Both the position numbers and the translations under genes were made by a program. From positions 248,001-312,000 of the forward strand of contig JAJPGV010000035.1 in the NCBI GenBank assembly GCA_021325635.1: DNA of 64,000 nucleotides. Reading direction: 5' to 3'. Position 1 is the stretch's first letter. Each line of letters starts with the position of its first letter. The DNA comes from Chloroflexota bacterium. Lineage in GTDB: Bacteria > Chloroflexota > JAJPGV01. The notes beneath the pieces are model-generated. The model saw nothing but the letters and a program-made list of their open reading frames with translations, searched no databases and had not been told where the DNA came from. Of the stretch, positions 50,250 through 58,396 are shown in pieces.

Positions 50250-52450
50250 ACCTGCACCATCGCCGGCAGTGAGATGGTGAACGTGACTCCGCGCTCCGGC
50301 CTGCTCTTCACGCTGATGTGGCCGTTGTGGCTGCGAATGATGCCGAAGCTCACCCACAGACCGAGCCCCGTTCCCTTCTCAGCCTTGGTGGTGAAGAACG
50401 GCTCGAAGATGTGCGGCAGGATGTCGGGAGCGATACCGGTCCCCGTGTCGCTGAACTCCACGTTGACGGTGCTGACCTGCTCCCCGACCATCGTGGGGTC
50501 CTCTTCTGTGGACACGTAGCTTCGAATGAGCAGCTGTCCACCTCGGGGCATGGCTTCCTGGTTGTTCAGGATCATGTTCAGGAAGACCTGTTTGAGCTGG
50601 TCCCCGTGACCCATCACCTGAGGCAGGCCGCCGGCAAGATTGGTTTCCACCTGCACGTGCTGCTTCTGCAGCTGTTTGGCCATAAGCGCCAGGATGTCCT
50701 CGACGATGACGTTCACGTTCAGCGGGGCAGTCGAGAGCGATGGCCGGTAGAACCCCAGCATCTGCTGGATGATGCCGGATACGCGCTCGGTCTCGCGATT
50801 GGCAATTTCCAGGAAGCGGCGGTCGTCCTCGCTGCCCTCGAAGCGCGTGGACAGCAGATACAGCGAGTTCTTGATGGCTTCCAGGGGGTTGTTGATCTCG
50901 TGGGCGATCGAGGCCGCCAGGCGGCCGGTGGCGGCCAGCTTTTCCGACTCGAAGAGCTGCTTCTCGAGCTGCGTGCGCTCCAGCTCGCGCACCTTGGTCA
51001 GGTCGTGGAGGATGGAGATGACGGCCGTCACCTGGCCAAGCTCATCCTCGATCTCGCCGGACACCACCGACATGCTCATCAGCTCGCCGGTCTCCGGGTC
51101 CTCGAGCTCCAGCTCGCCCGATTTGGTGGCGCCGGACTCGATGCGCATCTGCGAGACGAACGAGGTGAATTTCACCTCATTGGCTTCGTAGATACGCCGC
51201 CGCTCGCTGGTACCGGCGATGGTGCCGCCCGCGACAGGCCGCGACAGCAGGCGCTCGGCCTGCTCGTTCATGAGCAGCACTTCATTGGCGATGTTGGTGA
51301 TGATGACCGGGTCCGCGACGTTCTGGATGATCAGGTTGAGGCGCTGCCGCTCCTGGCGAGCCTCATGGCCTAGCTCCTGGACGCGTTCGAAGCTCTGGCG
51401 CAGCTCCTCAGTGGCTCGTTTCAAATCGGTGACGTTGCGCATCACCGAGACGATGCCCGGCTCGCCGGTGCGAGGATTGGTGGCTTTCCTGGACACGATC
51501 TCGTACAGCAGCTCGCCGCCTTCGATGGGGTCCACGAGCGTCAGCTCGCGTGGCGCCGGTCGCTCGTCAACGGCATAACCGGAGAGCACCACCGACAGCA
51601 GGAAGTTGTTCATGCTGCAGGCCTGCTTCTTGCCTTCGCTGTCGTCCTCGGACACGCTGAACAGGTCCTCGGCCTTCTTGTTCTCGAGCACGATGTCGTT
51701 GTTCAGGTCGGTCAGCAGCACCGGCTCCGGAATGTGATTGAGCGCCGTGAGCAGCCATTCGCGCTCCGTTTGCAGCCCCTCGACGCTTTCGGTGAGGCGG
51801 CTTACGGCGTGAATGCTGGCCAGGGCGGTGCCCAGCCGGTTGGCGAAGGGCTGCAGGATCTCGACGTCGGCGTCTCGCAGATCGGCGCTGCACGATCCGA
51901 CGACGAGGACGCCTTCGACCGGGTAGTTGTAGCAGGCCAGGCAGCGCGGACTGAACATCGTCTGCCAGCTCTCGGGCGCATCCGTATGCTGGCAGCAGCG
52001 GGGAGTTTCGATCCCGTTCAGCAGTGGCAGCACGACGCCGCTGCATGACCGGTCGCGGCCCAGGATGTCCTTCAGTGGCGACAGCACCCGGCCCTCATGC
52101 GAGTCGCGTGGAACGAGCTCCGGCGTGGCCCTCATTGCCACATCGACCATCACGCTCTCGGAGTCGTCGATGGAGACGTTGATCTGGCTGACCAGCTGCT
52201 GGTCCCAGTTCATGGCGATGCGGCCCTCCAATGAGCCGCTGGCGCGGTTCAGGATGGCGACCATGCCGGCCTCGTAGCCAAGCTTTTCGACGATGGCCTC
52301 GAGGTGCAATAGGCACACTTCGTCGACGTCCTGGCTGGCATGGACCCGTCTGTTGAGCTGATTGAGAACGAGGACTGGATCGGGGCTGTCCCTGCCAGGC
52401 GGCGTCGGCTGCCCTTGGCCACCCGACTTGGCTGAATGCTGGACTGCCAT
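50246..52450 (-). CDS. GAF-PAS-PAS histidine kinase with cysteine-rich GAF
   Basis: It has 734 residues. A GAF domain (about 25-215) contains C136 and an insertion CCQH...CLAC (C152, C153, C170, C173), plus C187. PAS1 (about 225-350) and PAS2 (about 375-490) follow. HisKA has phospho-His in SIAHEINNPLEA (NtrB/ZraS type), and HATPase has NMILNNQEAM, DTGTGI and GTGLGLW. The first Asn of the N-box region is slightly shifted but present. No membrane helices are seen. The gene begins 46 bases after gvpA and ends overlapping the next hybrid kinase. It is probably a redox- or metal-sensing cytosolic kinase. Confidence 0.92.
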   Translation of the reverse strand: MAVQHSAKSGGQGQPTPPGRDSPDPVLVLNQLNRRVHASQDVDEVCLLHLEAIVEKLGYEAGMVAILNRASGSLEGRIAMNWDQQLVSQINVSIDDSESVMVDVAMRATPELVPRDSHEGRVLSPLKDILGRDRSCSGVVLPLLNGIETPRCCQHTDAPESWQTMFSPRCLACYNYPVEGVLVVGSCSADLRDADVEILQPFANRLGTALASIHAVSRLTESVEGLQTEREWLLTALNHIPEPVLLTDLNNDIVLENKKAEDLFSVSEDDSEGKKQACSMNNFLLSVVLSGYAVDERPAPRELTLVDPIEGGELLYEIVSRKATNPRTGEPGIVSVMRNVTDLKRATEELRQSFERVQELGHEARQERQRLNLIIQNVADPVIITNIANEVLLMNEQAERLLSRPVAGGTIAGTSERRRIYEANEVKFTSFVSQMRIESGATKSGELELEDPETGELMSMSVVSGEIEDELGQVTAVISILHDLTKVRELERTQLEKQLFESEKLAATGRLAASIAHEINNPLEAIKNSLYLLSTRFEGSEDDRRFLEIANRETERVSGIIQQMLGFYRPSLSTAPLNVNVIVEDILALMAKQLQKQHVQVETNLAGGLPQVMGHGDQLKQVFLNMILNNQEAMPRGGQLLIRSYVSTEEDPTMVGEQVSTVNVEFSDTGTGIAPDILPHIFEPFFTTKAEKGTGLGLWVSFGIIRSHNGHISVKSRPERGVTFTISLPAMVQV

Positions 52451-52496
52451 GTTCTGTGCGCCTGCGCGCTGGATTATGGCGCTCCTTTCGCGACTA

Positions 52497-52730
52497 TTAG
52501 GCTCCTGGTTGCTGCACGGCCGGCCTGGAGGCAGGAGCCGTGATGCCGACTGCCTCGGCGTATTTCAGATAGGTGTCGATCGATGCCACGACGACACGCG
52601 CTTCGACCGTGATCAGGTCGATTCCAACGAGCGAGATGCGCACCCACGCGTCGATCACGATTCCCTTGTCGAGTACTCGGTCGAGGACGTCAATGAGACT
52701 CGTCCCGCCCGGAGCCCTCTCTACCGCCAT
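52497..52730 (-). CDS. gvpA: Gas vesicle structural protein GvpA
   Basis: This 77-residue protein follows the GvpA consensus almost throughout: [40 protein letters not shown], and [10 protein letters not shown]. GvpA polymerises into the hydrophobic rib shell that makes the gas-filled vesicle. The C-terminal Pro/Gln tail varies in the family. ATG 52730 follows an AGGGAAGG ribosome site. It lies after gvpJ-like and gvpK and before two sensor kinases, so it is not at the promoter end of its operon. Confidence 0.97.
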   Translation of the reverse strand: MAVERAPGGTSLIDVLDRVLDKGIVIDAWVRISLVGIDLITVEARVVVASIDTYLKYAEAVGITAPASRPAVQQPGA

Positions 52731-52789
52731 GAACCTTCCCTCCTAGTTATCAACCATTGGCTGCCTGATTTCCGGTTCCCCAACCGACC

Positions 52790-53203
52790 TTATTCCTGTC
52801 TCGAAGGCCGCCGCCGAGGCCGTGGGGATGTCTGGCCGAGCGCGGCCGTAAGACGCTTGATCTCCTGTTCCAGCGACGCGATTCGAGCCCTCAGATCGTC
52901 CTGCTCCAGCATCCTCTCGCCCACTGAGCTGCGCGTCAGAGCCGTATCGTAGCGCCACCAGTTCAAACCGATCTGCTCGGCTTTGTCAATGGAACACACG
53001 AGCAGCCGGATCTGAATCGTGAGCAGCTCGACGTTGGCCAGCGAGATCTTGATGTCGCCGGCGATGACGAGCCCCTTGTCCAAAACCCTATCGAGAATGT
53101 CGACCAACCCGGTGGACCGAGTGGCAATACCGCTGCGATCTCCTTCCGCCAACGCTACCTCTTCACCGCCGTCGTCAGATGTGGGCTTATAGTAGCCTGC
53201 CAA
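52790..53203 (-). CDS. gvpJ: GvpJ-like gas vesicle protein
   Basis: A GvpA-like core ([49 protein letters not shown]) is followed by a charged C-terminal coiled coil (RARIASLEQEIKRLTAAL), as in GvpJ/GvpM-type minor shell proteins. These form caps or nuclei of the vesicle. It starts at TTG 53203, overlapping the gvpK stop region by 17 bases. TTG 53152 is an alternative. The extra coiled-coil length separates it from GvpA. Confidence 0.88.
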   Translation of the reverse strand: MAGYYKPTSDDGGEEVALAEGDRSGIATRSTGLVDILDRVLDKGLVIAGDIKISLANVELLTIQIRLLVCSIDKAEQIGLNWWRYDTALTRSSVGERMLEQDDLRARIASLEQEIKRLTAALGQTSPRPRRRPSRQE

Positions 53204-53528
53204 GCGGCCCGAGGTCGAGGTTCAAGTCGTCGGGATCCAGTCCGAACTGCGCCGCCATCTCGACGATTTTCTCCTCCAGCCGCATCAGAGTGAGCCCCAT
53301 GCGCTCGATCTGTTCATCACTCAGGTCCCCGCCATCCATGCGCCGAATGGCCTGCTTTTCCAATACGCGCCGAAGAAACTCGATCAGCGACAGCACCAGC
53401 TTGGCCAGCCCCTGCTCGACGTTCTCGGGTGTGCCATTGATACGCTGCTCGAGCGTGCGCAGCCGCTGAAGCAGCTCGGCGTCCGGACTATCCAGCGGGC
53501 TGTCCGCCCGTTCGGGGCTGCCGATCAT
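53187..53528 (-). CDS. gvpK: Gas vesicle protein GvpK
   Basis: This 113-residue protein begins MIGSPERADSPLDS and carries the GvpK core LAKLVLSLIEFLRRVLEKQAIRRMDGGDLSDEQIERMGLTLMRLEEKI. The ending has a FGLDPDDLNLDLGPLG pattern. GvpK is required for gas vesicle assembly in most clusters. ATG 53526-53528 overlaps the stop of the preceding gvpF/L gene (ATGA). A longer upstream frame is only the shadow of that gene. Confidence 0.95.
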   Translation of the reverse strand: MIGSPERADSPLDSPDAELLQRLRTLEQRINGTPENVEQGLAKLVLSLIEFLRRVLEKQAIRRMDGGDLSDEQIERMGLTLMRLEEKIVEMAAQFGLDPDDLNLDLGPLGRLL

Positions 53529-54190
53529 GCGAAGCTGCTCGGCGCCCAGGGTCCGGAAACGGTCCACGCGCACCCATCCTCCGCGACGTTCTCGATCTCC
53601 TCCAGCCTGGTCCGGGCGCACGAGATGTCTTGACGCCGCAGGAGCAGCGCCAGCATCAACTGCCGCCCCCGCGTTTCGGAGCAATGATCCTCGATCAGCC
53701 CAGCCAGCGCCGCCAGGACTCGATCCCCGGCCAGCTTCAGCTGGCGCTCGCGGCGGCCGGCCTCGTCGAGCTCGCGGCGCTTGGCAAGCAGATAGCGCCG
53801 GCCAGGTGTCTCGTCAGGCTCATCGTGGGAGTCTATCGGTGATGCCTCGCCGCTGCTGGTTATGCGCACGGTGAGCTCGACGAGCCCGGCCAGCCGCTGC
53901 AGCTTGCTCGACAGCTCTGCCCGGCGCATCGCGACCGAGCTCAGGAGCTGATCGGGCTCGGCAAAGACGTTGCCGAAGCGGAACGGCAGCACCGCGCCCG
54001 CGTTCGCCAGCGCCATGTTCACGCGGTGATGCTCTATCAGCCGCCGGCGGGTCGGGACAAGCGGGGCGGCATGGTCGGACACGACCAGCCCCAGGCCACC
54101 AGCCTCGATTACGCTCACCCGGGAGCCATCTATGCCCGTCTCGCTGGGAGCAGTCGTGCCGGCCGGGACCGCGGCGTACACGTACATCAT
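53525..54190 (-). CDS. GvpF/GvpL family protein (third copy)
   Basis: This protein of about 221 residues starts MMYVYAAVPAG, the GvpF/L N-terminal strand. LIEHHRVNMALANAGAVLPFRFGNVFAEPDQLL is the family's VLP-F-x-G/TVF segment. The ending CAWTVSGPWAPSSFA matches the GPWxPYxF C-terminal signature. GvpF/L proteins contact GvpA and act in early assembly. It is shorter than the other two copies and divergent. The start at 54190 (or 54187) overlaps the preceding gvpS stop. Confidence 0.88.
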   Translation of the reverse strand: MMYVYAAVPAGTTAPSETGIDGSRVSVIEAGGLGLVVSDHAAPLVPTRRRLIEHHRVNMALANAGAVLPFRFGNVFAEPDQLLSSVAMRRAELSSKLQRLAGLVELTVRITSSGEASPIDSHDEPDETPGRRYLLAKRRELDEAGRRERQLKLAGDRVLAALAGLIEDHCSETRGRQLMLALLLRRQDISCARTRLEEIENVAEDGCAWTVSGPWAPSSFA

Positions 54191-54432
54191 CGCGCCGGCT
54201 CCTGGGGCAGCGAGCTGCTCCGGTGCTGCGCCTCGCGAGCGCTCTCCACGGAAGTGAGAAGGATGTTGAGCCCCAGGTAGATCAAATCGACGTCGGCGAT
54301 AGCGATGGTCGCGTCTCCGACCAGCACCACGCCTTTGTTCAGCACGTGATCGACGAGATCGACCAGGCTGAAGTCTGCCTGATCGCCGCCGGACGCGCCC
54401 AAGAGGCTGCCGCTGAGGCTGGCTTCTTCCAT
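54187..54432 (-). CDS. gvpS: GvpS/GvpA-like minor gas vesicle protein
   Basis: It has 81 residues with the GvpA-fold core FSLVDLVDHVLNKGVVLVGDATIAIADVDLIYLGLNILLTSVESA. The N-terminus (EEASLSGSLLG) and polar tail differ from true GvpA, like GvpS/GvpM-type minor proteins. It begins immediately after the gvpL stop (TAG-ATG) and overlaps the next gvpF/L gene by 4 bases. The letter assignment among J/M/S is by resemblance only. Confidence 0.85.
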   Translation of the reverse strand: MEEASLSGSLLGASGGDQADFSLVDLVDHVLNKGVVLVGDATIAIADVDLIYLGLNILLTSVESAREAQHRSSSLPQEPAR

Positions 54433-55248
54433 CTAGCCCAACGTATCCGGCAGGCGGCCGGCAAAGCTGAATGGCGGCCACGGACCGCTGAGGTCGAAGA
54501 TGTAACCAAGCAAGCCATACTGCTCGGAAAGTCCGTCCACAGCAAGTTTCAGGCCAGCAGCCGCTGTTTCGGAGACGAGGTAAGCGCTGCGCATCTCCAG
54601 CCGCGTCCTGGGCTCGGACGGCAGCGGGGCCAGCTCGTCGACCGTGGCCTCGCTAGCCAGGTCACTGAGTTGAGCGTGCACGTCGGCTCGCACCTCGGCG
54701 GATACGCGCCGTGCCTCGGCGGTTTCCAGCGCGGCTATCTTCTTGGCCAGCATGAAGGCGGTCCCGGGTGGCTTGCCCTGCAGCTCCGCGTCCAGCGCCC
54801 GGAGCGCGTCGCTGGCGCTTCGCAAATGCGAATGAAAGGCGTCTTCTTCGCGGATGAGCTTGAGGTCCCATTCGGCCTTGCGGGCAAGCCGATCGAGCGC
54901 CGCCGCCAGCGCCACCTGATCCCGCTCGATTCGGCTGCGCAGCGCATCACGCGAACGGAAGATGGCCCCGAACGTCAGCGGCAGGATCGGGCGGCACTGC
55001 CCAAACAGTGCGTCTACGACTTCGTGATGGCGCACGGCCCGCGGCGACAGCCAGTCCAGATCGCGAAACCGCTCGTTCAATGTCCGCTCTTCGAAATCGG
55101 GGCCGACCTGGCTGCACACTGCCTGCAGCCGGCCGGCCCGCACGATCTCCAGCGGGCTGCCCGCCTCGATAGGCTCCACGCCTGCCATGTCGAGGGCGGC
55201 GTCCTGGGGTAGAAGGCAGTATGCGTAGATCAGCGCCGCTTTGCTCAC
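54433..55248 (-). CDS. gvpL: GvpL/GvpF family protein
   Basis: It has 271 residues: LIYAYCLLPQD N-terminus, VRHHEVVDALFGQCRPILPLTFGAIFRSRDAL, a long alpha-helical middle (about 110-190), KKIAALETAEARRVSAEV, and the C-terminal signature LGYIFDLSGPWPPFSFAG. Full domain content is as in GvpL/GvpF. GTG 55248 overlaps the ArsA-like gene stop (GTGA), so the two are translationally coupled. It probably works with the ATPase in gas vesicle nucleation, which is inference. Confidence 0.92.
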   Translation of the reverse strand: MSKAALIYAYCLLPQDAALDMAGVEPIEAGSPLEIVRAGRLQAVCSQVGPDFEERTLNERFRDLDWLSPRAVRHHEVVDALFGQCRPILPLTFGAIFRSRDALRSRIERDQVALAAALDRLARKAEWDLKLIREEDAFHSHLRSASDALRALDAELQGKPPGTAFMLAKKIAALETAEARRVSAEVRADVHAQLSDLASEATVDELAPLPSEPRTRLEMRSAYLVSETAAAGLKLAVDGLSEQYGLLGYIFDLSGPWPPFSFAGRLPDTLG

Positions 55249-57131
55249 GCGGCGAGGGCCTCCAGCATCCGGATGCCCTGCACCGGGTGAGGCTGGCGCT
55301 CAACGGCCATGGCCCGCAGTTCGGAAAATCGTGCCGGCAACGTTGCCGGAGCGGTGCGCATATGCCGGCCGGCTGCCGAGCGGCTGCTCCTGGGAGGCAC
55401 CTGATTGACGACCAGGTAGCGCGCCGGCACCCCCAGCTCGTGAAGCCGCAGCAGCAAGCGCTCGGTCTCCCGCATCACCGCGGGCTCGCTCAAGGTCACG
55501 ACAACCACTTCGCAGCTCGCGGCGTCGCGCAAGACCAGCTGCAGCCGTTTGGCCTTGCGGGACAGCGACAGCAGCTCCTCCGAAAGATCGCGCAGCCTGA
55601 TCGCCAGGTCGTACTTCAGGAGGACGCGCATCAGCTCCTTGGTCCAGCTGACGACGACCTCCGGTGTTTCGAGAAAGCGCAGCAGGTGGCCGGTTGGCGC
55701 GGCGTCGACGACGACCAGGCGCTTAGGATCCTCGTCCAGCAGGTCCACAATCGCCGCCGCCGCGTGCAGCTCGGCCAAGCCGGTCGGCTCGATGCGGCCG
55801 AGCGCTTCCGCAATCTGCCGGTCGTACACGGGGTCGAGTCGGCTGCTGCCCAGCATGCCGCGAAAGACGTCGGCCGGCTGGGTGGGCCATCGTGACGTGA
55901 TCTCCTGCCACGATTGCCGGGCGTCCGGCTCCCAGGCCTGAAGGTTGTCGATACCCGGCAGCGTGACTGGCTTCGAGCCCACCTGCACGCCCAGGCTATC
56001 GCTCAGCGAATGCGCCGGATCGATCGACACCAGCACGATCGGGCTGCTGGGGGACCGGCGCGCCAGGGCGATGGCCGTGGCGGCGGCCAGAGTGGTCTTC
56101 CCGACGCCGCCCTTGCCCCCAAAGATCAGCAGCCGGCGATGGTCGGCCAGCAGGGGCGCGAGCCCGAACCGCGGCTGCCAGGCCGCGTCCGGCTGCCCGT
56201 CCTGCCTGGCGCAAGCCGTTCGCGGGCGCCGATCGCTGCCATCACCAAACAGCGACGTGGCCACCGCTCGCAGCGCGAAGGCGCCGACCGGCGGCTGGTC
56301 GAACAGCGGGACGCGCAGCAAAGGCAGGGTGAGGAGTGCCTCGGCCAATTCGACCCGCCCACCCGGCGAGACCGCGTTCATCACCAGGGCGGTTAGCGGC
56401 ACACCGAGCTGCCGGAGCTGGGCTGCATAGCGCCCCGTTTCGGACACAATCATCGGATCCGGGCGGGCCACCAGGATGAAGCTGGACAGCGCGGAGTTTC
56501 TCAGGGTTTCCTCCGCGGCCCGGCATGCGGCGCGCAGGTGCTCTACGAAGTCGTCCACCGTGTCATTGACGTAGCGGCCGGTCAGCGAGCTGACGGCGAA
56601 GCGGTATTTGTCCTGCATGAGCTCCAGCGAGCGCACCAGCTGCTGGAGCGCCATCGACACGTCGAACAGCGCCAGGGCATGGCCGGTTGGCGGCAGATCC
56701 ACCACCACACGAGACGGTCCCGTCTCGTCTCCCGCCAGCTCGCCGAGCTTGAGGAGCGCGGCAATCTCGTCCACGCCGGGAAGGGACAGGTCGAGAAAGC
56801 CCTGGATATCTTCGTCGTCGAAGTACGTTCCGCGGTCGGCGAGGGTTTGGAGCTCCCGGCGGTGGGCCCGCATGAACTCCTCGAACTGGCGGCGGGCATC
56901 GAGCTCGACCACCTCGACTGGCAGGTCGGCCGGGGCTTGGCCCGGGCTCGGCTCGGTATCGGCGGCCAGGACGTCCCGGAGGGAATGGGCCGGATCCAGC
57001 GACAGCACCAGCACACGCGACCCGGTGGCTGCAAGTCGGAGGGCGGCCGCGGCGGCACAGGTGGTCTTGCCCACCCCGCCCTTTCCGCCGAAGAAGATGA
57101 AGCGCGAGCTAGGAGTAGGAAATAAAGGCAT
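55245..57131 (-). CDS. Tandem ArsA/Get3-like ATPase embedded in gas vesicle operon
   Basis: It has 628 residues with two complete ArsA/Get3 ATPase halves. Half 1 has deviant Walker A GGKGGVGKTT (15-24), signature DPAHSL (46-51) and DLPPTGH (145-151). Half 2 repeats these at 338-347, 371-376 and DAAPTGH near 460. This is the duplicated layout of arsenite-pump ArsA. The arsenite cysteine triad and the Get3 CxxC are not present, and no arsenic gene is nearby. Get3/ArsA relatives shield hydrophobic helices of client proteins. Overlaps with gvpG (23 bases) and gvpL (4 bases) place it in vesicle assembly. Confidence 0.93.
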   Translation of the reverse strand: MPLFPTPSSRFIFFGGKGGVGKTTCAAAAALRLAATGSRVLVLSLDPAHSLRDVLAADTEPSPGQAPADLPVEVVELDARRQFEEFMRAHRRELQTLADRGTYFDDEDIQGFLDLSLPGVDEIAALLKLGELAGDETGPSRVVVDLPPTGHALALFDVSMALQQLVRSLELMQDKYRFAVSSLTGRYVNDTVDDFVEHLRAACRAAEETLRNSALSSFILVARPDPMIVSETGRYAAQLRQLGVPLTALVMNAVSPGGRVELAEALLTLPLLRVPLFDQPPVGAFALRAVATSLFGDGSDRRPRTACARQDGQPDAAWQPRFGLAPLLADHRRLLIFGGKGGVGKTTLAAATAIALARRSPSSPIVLVSIDPAHSLSDSLGVQVGSKPVTLPGIDNLQAWEPDARQSWQEITSRWPTQPADVFRGMLGSSRLDPVYDRQIAEALGRIEPTGLAELHAAAAIVDLLDEDPKRLVVVDAAPTGHLLRFLETPEVVVSWTKELMRVLLKYDLAIRLRDLSEELLSLSRKAKRLQLVLRDAASCEVVVVTLSEPAVMRETERLLLRLHELGVPARYLVVNQVPPRSSRSAAGRHMRTAPATLPARFSELRAMAVERQPHPVQGIRMLEALAA

Positions 57132-57402
57132 CCGATTCGCCCTCGGCGCGGCCGGAACGCCGCTCGCGGTAGGCGCGAATCTCGCGCAGCCGGCGCATCA
57201 GCGCTGCCTCGCGAACGGCATATTCCTCTTCGCTGACGTCGCCGGTCTCGAGCGCCATCTGCAGCTCCAGCAGCTCATCCTTGACCGCCGAATCGTCCAT
57301 GAGCTGCTCGTCGGCCACGTTCGCCACCTGCCGAAAGATCCATTTCAGTCCGGCGACAGGTCCCGTGATGGGCAGCAGCAGCAGCCGATCAATGATCAGC
57401 AT
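57109..57402 (-). CDS. gvpG: Gas vesicle protein GvpG
   Basis: This 97-residue protein has the GvpG start LIIDRLLLLPITGPVAGLKWIFRQV, then EQLMDDSAVKDELLELQMALETGDVSEEEYAVREAALMRRLREIR, a helical region typical of the family. The C-terminal tail is Ser/Glu-rich. GvpG binds GvpF/L and GvpA in other systems. It overlaps gvpF by 14 bases and the ArsA-like gene by 23 bases. Confidence 0.94.
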   Translation of the reverse strand: MLIIDRLLLLPITGPVAGLKWIFRQVANVADEQLMDDSAVKDELLELQMALETGDVSEEEYAVREAALMRRLREIRAYRERRSGRAEGESDAFISYS

Positions 57403-58246
57403 TCAGGCTGGCCGCCGGCATGATGGTGGCTTCGCCGGCCCGCTCGAGCTTGAGCCGAATGTTGACGAAGTTGTACGGCGGCCATGGCCCGGTGTAGCGG
57501 AAGGCGAGCTTGCCCTCATACTTGCGCGCGATCTGCTGGACCCGTTCGTCGAACTCACTGGCCTTGTCGCGCTCGACCAGGAAGGCGGCGTTCATGATCA
57601 TCTTGTCGCCAATCGGCTTGCCGGCCCGTGATGCCACGGCGGTATCTCGCAGGTGGTCGTACACCTCGGCCACGAACTGGTCGGAGCGATTGGTCAGCGC
57701 CTGCTCGACCAGCCGGCCGAGCTGCATGCGGGCGAAGTACGTGGACGACGAGGTGCGGTTGATCTCCTCCTTGAGGCGCCGGATCTCCTCGCTGCCCTGC
57801 TCGATCTCGCCGATGATGGCCTCGCGCTCCCAGTTGACCTTGAGGCCCAGCTCGATCTTGTCGCGCATCTTCTGGAGCACGTCCATGAGCGCATCGGCTG
57901 TGCCCTTGAGGAACTCGATGACGTCGTCCGTGCGCTTGAAGACTGTCCCAAAGCTCATAGGAATGACCGTGTAGTCGTTCATGACGGTCTCGTTGACCTG
58001 CTCGTGCCGCAGGGCGTTTTCCCGCGTGGGGTCGTAGACGACCAGCGGGGTATCGCTGACCACGGCAGCCAGCTTGCCGTGGTGGATGGTGTACACCTCG
58101 TCGCCACGGCCGCCGATGCCGAGCTTGCCGAAGGCCTTGGGGGCGGCTTCTTCGATGATGCAGTAGACGTACTTGCCTTCGGCCTCAGGCTCGCCGAGCG
58201 CCCCGGCTGAGGGAACAGCTTCGTTTTGACCGGTTTCTGCTGCCAT
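57389..58246 (-). CDS. gvpF: GvpF/GvpL family protein, first gene of the operon
   Basis: This protein of 285 residues has a variable Ala/Glu-rich lead (1-24). GKYVYCIIEEA, YDPTRENALRHEQVNETVMNDYTVIPMSFGTVFK, a coiled-coil middle (GEIEQGSEEIRRLKEEINRT), KPIGDKMIMNAAFLVERD, and the C-terminal signature FRYTGPWPPYNFVNI follow. It is the most canonical of the three GvpF/L proteins here. ATG 58246 follows GAGG at a normal distance. The promoter of the gas vesicle operon must lie in the gap 58247-58396. Confidence 0.95.
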   Translation of the reverse strand: MAAETGQNEAVPSAGALGEPEAEGKYVYCIIEEAAPKAFGKLGIGGRGDEVYTIHHGKLAAVVSDTPLVVYDPTRENALRHEQVNETVMNDYTVIPMSFGTVFKRTDDVIEFLKGTADALMDVLQKMRDKIELGLKVNWEREAIIGEIEQGSEEIRRLKEEINRTSSSTYFARMQLGRLVEQALTNRSDQFVAEVYDHLRDTAVASRAGKPIGDKMIMNAAFLVERDKASEFDERVQQIARKYEGKLAFRYTGPWPPYNFVNIRLKLERAGEATIMPAASLNADH

Positions 58247-58396
58247 GACCCATCCTCACACTGCGCCAGCAGGAATTGGTCGGCGCGGACCCAGGCAGCC
58301 ATGGCGGCGACGCTCCCCAAATGACCGCGCTTGTGCGGGCGAGTATATCATCGCCTCCCGGCTGGCCGGTATAGCCAATGGTAGCCTTCAAACCAC

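Noticed and set aside
50318-51373. 351-codon open frame opposite the gas-vesicle-linked kinase
   Set aside because: The His/Asp/Leu-rich composition is typical of the antisense of a GC-rich kinase gene. No domain is recognised.
55245-57131. Arsenite pump ATPase of an arsenic resistance operon
   Set aside because: The arsenite cysteines are absent, there is no arsB, arsC or arsD nearby, and the gene overlaps gvp genes on both sides.
48711-58246. gvpN, gvpC or gvpO within the gas vesicle operon
   Set aside because: All reading frames between and around the gvp genes were considered and no MoxR-type AAA ATPase, repeat-type GvpC or GvpO pattern is present.
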